From Shewanella sp. MR-4 (GTDB lineage Bacteria; Pseudomonadota; Gammaproteobacteria; Enterobacterales; Shewanellaceae): 64,000 nt of DNA. Made by a program: the position numbers and the translations under genes. Below the pieces are notes generated by a model. That model had not been told where the DNA came from. It did not search any database and worked only from the letters and a program-made list of their open reading frames with translations. The DNA is taken from assembly GCF_000014685.1 (NCBI RefSeq), contig NC_008321.1, forward strand, positions 3,965,001 through 4,029,000, read 5' to 3'. Shown here piece by piece: positions 52,328-60,900 of this stretch (the first letter of the stretch is position 1; each line of letters begins with the position of its first letter).

Positions 52328-53833
52328 TTAGTACTTAGTGCCGCCAAGCTGCTGGGCTTGGTTGATAATGTGGAAGATCACGTTCTGCTCAATCACGCCC
52401 TGCACCAGATTCGAACCTGGGCCCATTGCGTGTAAGCTGATGTCTTCACCGGCGTGAGTCTCACTTTCCATTGGGATAAGTGCTTGTTGCATGAAGTCTT
52501 TGTCTTGAGTGTCGACTGAGGTTAAGTCGTCACGAACGCCAACCACAGCGCCAGGGCCGTTAGTGTAGGCCAGCGTGGTGTAAGGCTTGCCGTCGTTAGC
52601 GAGGGCTAACGAACCATCCACATCGTGGACTAAACCTAAAATCGGGTTACCGCGTTTTGGGTAGCCTGCAATAGTAAATACATGGCTGTGGTCAGCTGTG
52701 ACCATGATCAGGGTGTCATCGCTGCTGGTTGCATCTACCGCGGCTTTCACTGCGTTAGATAACTCAACTGCGTCGGTCAAGGCGCGGTTAGCGTTGCCCG
52801 CATGGTGGCCATGGTCGATACGACCCGACTCCACGATCAGCAGGAAGCCTTTATCGTTTTTCTTTAAAATCTCGAGGGATTTCGCGGTCATTTCAGAAAG
52901 TGATGGCTCACCACCAACGTCATCGGCACGGTCCGCTTCGTATTCCATATGGGATGGGTTAAAGAGGCCGAGTAAGTGATCGGTATTGGCAGCATCGATA
53001 GCATCGAAGCCTTTTTTGTCCCACACATAAGCCGCTTTGCTAAAGTTTTCGATCCAAGCTTTGGTCAGGTCTTTGCCGTCTTTACGTTTACCGGCTTTGT
53101 TCTCACCGTCTGTGACTTCTTTTGGTAAGAAATAGCTGCGACCGCCACCCAAGGCAACGCTAAGTGAGTTTGCTTCATCGCGCATTACCAGTTGGCTGGC
53201 GATATCGGTACAGCCGTTCGCAACGGCTTCGGCAGGCAGGTTAAAATCGCCTTCCCAATCACGCTCTGGTGATTTTGCGTAAGTCGCGGCAGGCGTCGCG
53301 TGAGTTAAACGGGCGGTCGTGACAATCCCAGTCGATAAGCCTTTAGCATTGGCAAGATCAACTAGAGAAACGAGTTCATTACCTTTAGAAGACAAACAGT
53401 TACCACGTAAACTGGTGTCAGAAATCGAGATGATACCGGCTTTGGTTTTTACCCCAGTCGCCATGGCGGTCATGGTACCTGCGGAGTCAGGCGTTTGCTG
53501 GTTAGTGTTATAGGTTTTCACTAACGCAGTATGGGGAAACTGCTCGAAACTTAAGAAGTTTTCTTCACCGCCTTGGTTACCCGTTTGCTGCTGTCCTTGC
53601 AGAATACGGGCGGCAGTTAAGGTTGAGATACTCATGCCGTCGCCGACAAAAAGAATCACGTTTTTAGCTGTTTTCTTGGTTTCAAGCTGCGCTTTAGTCG
53701 CGACATTGGCTGCACTGTCTTTAAACCACTGACTGTCAGTTTGGGTTGCGGGTAAGACTGCAGCGTGGGCTACAACCGTCATTAAACTGCAGGAGATAGC
53801 TGCAGCGATCCGTTTAATATTCATCACGTTCAT
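52328..53833 (-). CDS. phoA: Periplasmic alkaline phosphatase
   Basis: About 501 residues with a signal peptide ending near VVAHAAVLP. Same catalytic features as its neighbour: LFVGDGMSISTLTAA, TPDSAGTMTAMATGVK, VESGRIDHGHHAG and MVTADHSHVF. First gene of a two-phosphatase operon, 42 bases before the second. Start choice among in-frame GTG 53836, ATG 53833 and ATG 53824 is unsettled; none has a strong ribosome binding site. Confidence 0.92.
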   Translation of the reverse strand: MNVMNIKRIAAAISCSLMTVVAHAAVLPATQTDSQWFKDSAANVATKAQLETKKTAKNVILFVGDGMSISTLTAARILQGQQQTGNQGGEENFLSFEQFPHTALVKTYNTNQQTPDSAGTMTAMATGVKTKAGIISISDTSLRGNCLSSKGNELVSLVDLANAKGLSTGIVTTARLTHATPAATYAKSPERDWEGDFNLPAEAVANGCTDIASQLVMRDEANSLSVALGGGRSYFLPKEVTDGENKAGKRKDGKDLTKAWIENFSKAAYVWDKKGFDAIDAANTDHLLGLFNPSHMEYEADRADDVGGEPSLSEMTAKSLEILKKNDKGFLLIVESGRIDHGHHAGNANRALTDAVELSNAVKAAVDATSSDDTLIMVTADHSHVFTIAGYPKRGNPILGLVHDVDGSLALANDGKPYTTLAYTNGPGAVVGVRDDLTSVDTQDKDFMQQALIPMESETHAGEDISLHAMGPGSNLVQGVIEQNVIFHIINQAQQLGGTKY

Positions 53834-53888
53834 CACCGATTTTATTATTGAGTGTATGAGGGTATTCCCTTAAGAGGCGCCCACATTT

Positions 53889-53908
53889 TCAATGCTATAT
53901 ATGACGAA
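53889..53908. promoter_or_regulatory. Weak Pho-box-like site
   Basis: On the minus strand ttcgtcatatatagcattga partly matches the PhoB consensus (tgtcata-like half followed by an A/T-rich spacer). About 56-75 bases before the phosphatase start. Supporting evidence is only positional. Confidence 0.3.
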
Positions 53909-54127
53909 CTGGCGTGATTTTAATGGCGTTTTTATTGCAACTAGATGTCGAAATGATTGCAGTAAACAGGATGAAAAACGTTAAACATCCCCAATTAAGC
54001 TCTTTGATATCAAACCTATTCAACGGATTAAGCTAAGTGTCGCCCATAGGCTGCCTGGACTGCGGAAAACTGGCACAGTGACCCTAAATAGCGCTCTATA
54101 TCGAGTTTTAAATTTCCTTCTTCTTAA

Positions 54128-54198
54128 GGAGCGAGAGTGGCTATACTTTAAGCACTTAAAAAGGTTAAGGATACCCTATGCATGCCCACTCTCGCTCC
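54128..54198 (+). repeat. Inverted repeat spanning the start region of the binding-protein gene
   Basis: Arms ggagcgagagtgg (54128-54140) and ccactctcgctcc (54186-54198) match perfectly over 13 bp, enclosing 45 bases that include the upstream ATG. It could hide ribosome binding signals. Confidence 0.75.
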
Positions 54199-54207
54199 CA
54201 AGGAATA

Positions 54208-55005
54208 ATGGCTATTTTCTTGAGCATGCTCTTAGGTTTGCTATTCAATCAGCTGTTTTGTCTGACGCTCAGTGCCAATGAATCTCCTCCCCCACGAGTC
54301 CCCACGACATCCGATAAGCCCATTATCACCATGGCATTTTATGAGGATCCTAAAGACAACCTCTACTTTAGGTTAAGCGAACTGATTTATACCGAAGCCT
54401 TTGCACGCCTTGGTTATCATTTTAACTATCTGGTTGTTCCGCCGATGCGCGCCAGCCTGATGGCGGACTCGGGAAAAGTCGACGGCGAACCTGCGCGGGT
54501 ATTTTCCTACGGGCTTAAATTTCAGAATTTAATTCGAGTGGAAGAACCCTTTATCGAAAGCAAGCTCATGGTCTATGGCATCAATCCCAATATTCAAGTT
54601 AAGGACTGGGCGGCGCTGCTGAAACATCCCTATCGCATCGAATATTACCGGGGGATTTTTTATATCGAGCAGAAACTTGAGGGGCTGGTTCCGGTCGATC
54701 GCCTGACCACCTCTTCTTCCCCAGTGAACTCCTTTCGCCGTATGTCGCGGGATAGAATCGATATCTACATAGATACCGAAGCCATTGGGGAACAAGTCCT
54801 GAAATACGCTGAATTTCAACACAGTAAAATCCATCCAGTAGGCAAATTGGATGATCTCATTGGCTACGCTTACCTGCATAAACGCCATCAAGCACTGGCG
54901 CAGCAACTTAGCGCCACCCTCAAACAGATGAAGCAGGAAGGTTCATTCGAACAATATTGGCAGCAGGCCCATAAAGAACTCGACCCAGCCATCGCCCAGA
55001 ACTAA
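54208..55005 (+). CDS. Secreted substrate-binding protein (SBP family 3-like)
   Basis: About 265 residues. A signal peptide is visible if translation begins at 54208 (MAIFLSMLLGLLFNQLF..., ending near LTLSANES), and AAGGA sits just before it; ATG 54178 would add a basic N-terminus. The binding-protein core contains YFRLSELIYTEAFARLGY, MRASLMADSGKVDGEPARVF and GYAYLHKRH. Similar proteins bind amino acids or act as sensors near diguanylate cyclases. It precedes the diguanylate cyclase gene by about 255 bases, so a joint role is possible. Confidence 0.82.
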   Translation: MAIFLSMLLGLLFNQLFCLTLSANESPPPRVPTTSDKPIITMAFYEDPKDNLYFRLSELIYTEAFARLGYHFNYLVVPPMRASLMADSGKVDGEPARVFSYGLKFQNLIRVEEPFIESKLMVYGINPNIQVKDWAALLKHPYRIEYYRGIFYIEQKLEGLVPVDRLTTSSSPVNSFRRMSRDRIDIYIDTEAIGEQVLKYAEFQHSKIHPVGKLDDLIGYAYLHKRHQALAQQLSATLKQMKQEGSFEQYWQQAHKELDPAIAQN

Positions 55006-55259
55006 AGGCTAAGAGCTAAAATCTTATTTCATTTACAGCATTTCATTTGGTTAACTTGAAAGCAGTTTAGCCTTTGCTACAGTCATACATAATTCCGCAG
55101 CAAATATGGAGACCACCGACACTCGTTAGAGGAGAGATTAACCGCGTATCACGACACACAATTCCAAGGAAAAGATGAAAACCCCACAGGTTAAACACCT
55201 CATAGGCCAAAGATACTCGCCCTTACGTATCAGTCTTCCCATTGGATTAGAGGTGAAGA

Positions 55260-57239
55260 ATGAGCAGTAAGTTACGACGATTCATCGACATATTGCGGCA
55301 ACAATCCCGTTCTACCGTCGCTAAGGTATTGTTGATTATTAGTATGTTTATCACGATCTGTATCGCATTGGTCGCACTCGTCTATATCCAGGGCAATATT
55401 TTCGATGGGGTTCGCACCTATGTCAGAGGCGAAGGGCTTTGGGCTAAGGCGCAAAAGGATGCCACTTTTTACCTTATTCAGTATTCCTACAATAAAAATG
55501 AAGTGGATTATCAACGCTTTTTGGCAGCAACGGCCGTGATGCAAGGGGACAAACAAGCACGTGAAGCCCTACTCCCCTCACCGATTAACGAGCTAAAAGC
55601 CAAAGAAGGCTTTATTCAGGGATTAAATGATGAAAGGGACACTGAGTCCTTAATCTGGTTTTTCCGTCATTTTAATCGTACTCACTATATGCAGCAGGCC
55701 ATCAAGGTTTGGGCTTTGGCCGATGATAAATTCAGCACGATAATGTCGCTCGCCAACGACATGCACAGCGACATAACTCGCTCAGGCAACGAAGCGGAAA
55801 ACCTCAGCGAATATCGAGAACAAATCATCAAACTGAGCGAAGAATTACTCGGCTTAGAAATTGAATTTTCCTCAATTCTTAGTGAAGCCGCCCGTTGGGT
55901 AAAAAGGGTCACTTGGTTTATCAGCCTAGGAGCGCTATTGCTGTTTATCAGCATAGGCGTGTTTGCCAGCAGGCAGATTATTCGCAATATAGCTAAATCT
56001 GAAAAACTATTACTTATCAGTGAGTCACGGTTTAATAGTCTTAAAAACTCCGACACCATAGGCATTATTTCATGGCAAATTGATGGCACCATACACGATG
56101 CCAACGATCATTTTCTCAATATGTTGGGCTTTGATCGTGAGGATCTCAACTCGGGCCTTATCAATTGGCGTGCACTCACACCATCAGAGTTTGAGGCCAG
56201 AGATAAAATGGCGATTGCCGAACTCCTTGAGTTTGGGCATTGCAATCAATATGAAAAACAACTCGTTAGCAAAGCAGGAACACATATTCCCGTGATGTTA
56301 GGCGCAAGTTTCTTAAATAGCAGCACCCAAGAAGGGGTTGCCTATTTTATGGATCTGACCAGCAGCAAGCAGGCCGAAGATAAACTCAGGCTCGCCGCAA
56401 CCGTATTTAACGCCAGCACAGATGGCATCATAATCACAGATCCGCTATTAAACATTATCTTTATCAATCAAGCTTTTACCGATATAACCGACTTAACCGA
56501 GCAGGACTTACACCAAGATGCTTCGCGCTTTATCAATACGGGGCATCAGAGCGAAGATGCTTATCAAGCCATGTGCAACCTACTACAACAGGGGGAGCAA
56601 TGGCAGGGCGAACTCATTAAAGAAACCGCCTCAGGGTACCTAACCCTTAGCGTGCGCATCAACACAGTACACAATGAGCATAACCAACTGACTCACTTCG
56701 TGATTGTCATAACCGATATTTCTGAGCGTAAAGCCGAAGAAGAACATTTACGCCATATCGCCCACCACGACGCGCTCACCAACCTCCCTAATCGGGTGTT
56801 ATTCCATACCAAATTAGAACAAGCAATCGTCCATGCCCAGCGATCCGATGGGATCTTTGCCATTCTGTTTCTCGACTTAGATAACTTCAAACCAGTCAAC
56901 GATGAATATGGCCACGATGTCGGCGATAAATTATTGCAGGAAGTGGCCAAAAGACTCATGGGCAGCATTCGGCAAATCGATACCATTACCCGCCTAGGTG
57001 GCGACGAGTTTGTGATTTTGCTGGAGCACTTACCCAATGAAGAGAGCGTGCCCGCCCTGATCCACAAAATAACTCTGGCATTAACAGCACCTTATACTAT
57101 CCACGAACAAGTATTGCGCATTGGAGTGAGCATAGGTGCGGCGATTTACCCCTGCCATGGCACCGACGCTAAGAGCCTAATCAACTATGCAGATCAAGCC
57201 ATGTATGCGGTAAAAAAAGCCAACAAACAGCTGCAATAA
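55260..57239 (+). CDS. PAS-GGDEF diguanylate cyclase
   Basis: A 659-residue membrane protein. Helices at about residues 18-45 and 218-240 enclose a periplasmic domain (~45-215) of unknown type. Two PAS domains follow (about 255-370 and 380-490), then a GGDEF domain with an intact active site RLGGDEFVILL (about 578-588) and an inhibitory I-site RQID five residues before it. It should make c-di-GMP and be subject to product feedback. The GAGGTG ribosome binding site supports the ATG at 55260. Confidence 0.93.
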   Translation: MSSKLRRFIDILRQQSRSTVAKVLLIISMFITICIALVALVYIQGNIFDGVRTYVRGEGLWAKAQKDATFYLIQYSYNKNEVDYQRFLAATAVMQGDKQAREALLPSPINELKAKEGFIQGLNDERDTESLIWFFRHFNRTHYMQQAIKVWALADDKFSTIMSLANDMHSDITRSGNEAENLSEYREQIIKLSEELLGLEIEFSSILSEAARWVKRVTWFISLGALLLFISIGVFASRQIIRNIAKSEKLLLISESRFNSLKNSDTIGIISWQIDGTIHDANDHFLNMLGFDREDLNSGLINWRALTPSEFEARDKMAIAELLEFGHCNQYEKQLVSKAGTHIPVMLGASFLNSSTQEGVAYFMDLTSSKQAEDKLRLAATVFNASTDGIIITDPLLNIIFINQAFTDITDLTEQDLHQDASRFINTGHQSEDAYQAMCNLLQQGEQWQGELIKETASGYLTLSVRINTVHNEHNQLTHFVIVITDISERKAEEEHLRHIAHHDALTNLPNRVLFHTKLEQAIVHAQRSDGIFAILFLDLDNFKPVNDEYGHDVGDKLLQEVAKRLMGSIRQIDTITRLGGDEFVILLEHLPNEESVPALIHKITLALTAPYTIHEQVLRIGVSIGAAIYPCHGTDAKSLINYADQAMYAVKKANKQLQ

Positions 57240-57324
57240 TCCCAACCACAACCCGATTAACACCATTGACCTTAAGGTCAATCCCACATATAAAGAACCT
57301 AAATTAAGCACTTAGAGCAAACTC

Positions 57325-57882
57325 ATGGAAAGAGGCATTTTAGTTCGTTGGAACGATGAGAAAGGATTCGGGTTTATTCAACCAGAAGATTCAAAGGGTA
57401 AAGACGTTTTTATCCATATTACCGTGCTGAAGCACATGGCCAGAAAACCCCAAGTTGGCGATAGTATTTTGTATCGAACCGAAATACAAAACGATGGCAA
57501 AGTGAAGGCCATCAAGGCCTCTATCGAAGGCGTCGCCGTGTTAGCGAACACAAGTAAAAACCCACGACGCAATGCGAATCCCCCGAGTCGCTCCCTATCA
57601 AATACGCTGCTGCCGCTGTTGTTAATCTTAGGTATTGGGGTATTTGGTTTTAAGAAATATACCGAGTTTAATGCCACCCCTGTATTAACTAACGCTGACA
57701 TTGAACAAATGCCGTTGTATGAGACTCCTCAGGCTAAGTTTCGCTGCGAGGCCGGTAAAACCCATTGCAGCCATATGAGTTCTTGCGCCGAAGCGACGTT
57801 TTACATCAATCACTGTCCGAATACCCAAATGGATGGTGACCGAGACGGCATCCCCTGTGAAAGCCAATGGTGTAGCAATTAA
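57325..57882 (+). CDS. Cold-shock domain fused to a membrane helix and Excalibur domain
   Basis: A 185-residue protein. Residues 1-70 form a cold-shock domain (RWNDEKGFGFIQPEDSKGKD, VFIHITVLKHM) with the RNP1-type GFGFI. A membrane helix follows (about 91-110, LLPLLLILGIGVFGF). The C-terminal ~45 residues are an Excalibur-type domain: six Cys and the Asp-rich MDGDRDGIPCES, a predicted calcium site, likely outside the inner membrane. The cold-shock part binds nucleic acid in the cytoplasm, so the protein spans the membrane. A terminator follows. Confidence 0.85.
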   Translation: MERGILVRWNDEKGFGFIQPEDSKGKDVFIHITVLKHMARKPQVGDSILYRTEIQNDGKVKAIKASIEGVAVLANTSKNPRRNANPPSRSLSNTLLPLLLILGIGVFGFKKYTEFNATPVLTNADIEQMPLYETPQAKFRCEAGKTHCSHMSSCAEATFYINHCPNTQMDGDRDGIPCESQWCSN

Positions 57883-57889
57883 CTAAATA

Positions 57890-57919
57890 AAAAGCCCCTG
57901 TTAATCAACAGGGGCTTTT
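57890..57919. terminator. Terminator after the cold-shock/Excalibur gene
   Basis: Perfect 13-bp inverted repeat aaaagcccctgtt-aatc-aacaggggctttt; can also serve the converging subtilase gene. Confidence 0.92.
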
Positions 57920-57984
57920 ACATGGATTGAAGTAACGCAATTAGGTGTGGTCAATGCCGCCTGGCTCGCGTTTCATCCTAACTT

Positions 57985-60900
57985 TTAATGTGTTTTACGG
58001 TTTCTTCTGTAGGCTAACGGGAGTAAACCTAAGGCTAACCAGCCTAAAGCACCGCCCGAACTTTTCTCTTCAGGCTCAACGATGACCGCAGGCAACTTAC
58101 AGCTGCCATCATCGGTATTGGCTGAGGCATCATAGTTAGTCGCACTGCTGTTAGTACAGCCATACTCAATACCGTCGGACTCAACAACAAGGTTGAAACT
58201 GGTCGATGCCGCATCTTCTGGGTTCACGCTATCTTTTACCATAACAGTGACTCGGGTTTCGCCATGGAAGTTAGCCGTCGGCGTTAACGTCACAGTGTTA
58301 CCATTCACGGTTGTTGTAAAGTTATCACCCATCACCTCAATCATATTGCTCACTTGGTTTTCATCCGAATAGAGCACATCGAAGCTAATAGATTCATTTT
58401 CCTTAACCATCTTATCGGCAATGGCTGCGAGCTGAATATTGCCAGCCACGGCGAGTTGCAACTCAAGCACTTCACTGTCGGCACCCACTAAGTGGTTTTC
58501 AACTTTGAGAGTTTGAGTCGTTCCCGCTGCTTTTTCAGATACATAGGCCTTAAACTGCAGGTTAAACTGTGATTCTTCTGGACCGGTATAGTCCATACAA
58601 ACCACAAACTTATTGCTCAGTACTGACCCTAAATTATTGTATGCCACCGAATCACCTAGGTTGAGATCCATCGGAGTATCGCCATCGACAATGATCCGAC
58701 CATCGGCCGCTTTGAAGCCGATAGACCCCTTATCATCCACCATTTGAAGATTGTCATAGGCAAACAACATCTCATAGTTACCTGGTTCATAGTTGATGTT
58801 CATACGTAAGAACATTTCAAAATCAACCAATTGGCCAGGAGTATTCGCACGTTCAACGTTATCCCACTCCAACACTAACCAATCACGAGCAATGGTATAG
58901 GTAGGGGTGATACCCGCGTTAAGGTGATATTGACCATAACCAGCGTCGAAACGTTTTGGAATGCGGTTATCCCCAGTCCAGAATGGTGCAACAATAAATT
59001 CTGGCATAGGTAACAATCCAAGCGTGCCGGATGGAAATTCAACGTGCGACACGGGTGTACGACGTGCGGTGTTGAATGTCACTAAACCTGCAGGGTTGAG
59101 TTTAATCGTATCCACAAAGTACTTGTTAAAGAATGGGAAACTAATATCCGCTTCACTATTCATCAAGTCCTTTAGCTTATACTGGAACTCGTTATAGTAA
59201 GCCCCTTCAACACCTTCTAGCGTTTTCCAACCAAGGTTTTCCTTCAATTCAAGGTAACCAGGATAAGGTGATTTAGCCGCCGTCAATGAGCACATAGGAT
59301 CGTTTTGGTTGTTAGTGATCTTATAGTTACGCACAACGTCTTTTGTCGTTTCCTGCACGCCAGTGAGGCTGAGGGCATTATTTTCTAATACAGGCGTACC
59401 AGGCGTTGCATGTGAGGCGACTACGCTGTCAGGGATAATTTGAATGGCATCAGGGAATGATGCGTTCAAAGCAAAATCTCGGGCCTGCTCTTCATTGTTG
59501 GCAATCACATTGACTTGGAACTCAATCACTTCACCAGGAATTGCCGTTTCACGGCTCGCAGTAAAGGTCACATCCTTATCGATTTGGTTAACAATCACAG
59601 GCACAAAACCTAAGTTACCCGCATCATTGGCATTAGAACCTATGTCAAAACCACCGAAGTAGGTATTGCCAACTTCCATTTCTGGCAGTTGATAAGCTAA
59701 CTCGAGCTTATACTCAGAGTAACCAGGGATCTGCGCAGGCGCTTTTACCGTTAAGTTACCCTCATCCCCAGTTACCAGAGCGGTCGAGATACTGATATCG
59801 CGACCTTGGTCCACTTGCCCGTACGAGAGGCTCGCCAAGTTCATATAGACAGTAAAATAACGTCCAGCCTGAGGGTTACTGATAGTACAGAAGTTAGCAA
59901 TGCTGTAGTTGGTTGACATACATAAGGTTTCATCCATTGATGGAACACCATCGCCGTCTGAGTCTTGCCCCATAAAGACCAATACTCGGCCATAATCATT
60001 ACCAACAACACTACCCGCAAGCAACTTAGTGCCTTCTGGCACCTCGGTCCACTCGATATGGTTGGGGTTCACTTGCACACCATCGACTTCAACAGTGTCG
60101 AAGGGATCGCCACCGGTTGTATCTATATAGGTGTGAATGGTCTTATCGTCTCCCTTCGCTAAACCATAACTACGCGCAGTAAAATCAGTAATTTCTGCGG
60201 TATTAAAGGGACCAACATTCAAGGTTGCCGACTTACGGTGAGCATTAATTTTTACGTAATTCGGTAAGCCTGAATCACCTTCATAGGTCCACACGGGAAG
60301 TTCCAACACAGGTGAGTTTGGATTATCAGAGACCAATCTCACTTGCCCTTGACTACCCGTGTAATCCAAATAGATAGCACCTGATACGTTCTTTTTGTTC
60401 TTAGCTTTAATAACTAAAGACTGGGTTTCTCCGGCCTTTATGCTAAAACTTGTTGGCTGAACGCTAATATCGAAGTTCCCCATCCAAGTTTCGCTATCAA
60501 CGGTCCAGTGGCCATCCTCTGTCGCGGTAAAAGTACGTACAAATGAGCACTCGTTAGGACAGTTAGTGTCAACCATATACGCAGTGTTCAGATTCTTAGG
60601 ACGACCGCCTAAATTGGGGTTGGCTGCAGCCATGTTGTCCATTGACTCATCGAGGAGTAAGCCCACTTTATCCGCTAACTCTACATGCATGCGACCCGCG
60701 CCCGCATCCTGTAGAGCAGATACATCACCGTAGTCTGAATAGTTATCCAAAAAACTCGCATTCGTTAACGTATTGGATGCCGTCATCATCAAGGCTGATT
60801 GCACCTGCATTGGCGTCCAGTCAGGATGAGATTGGCGCAATATCGTGGCTGCGCCCGCAACATGTGGACTCGCCATTGAAGTGCCGGATAAGGTCGCCCA

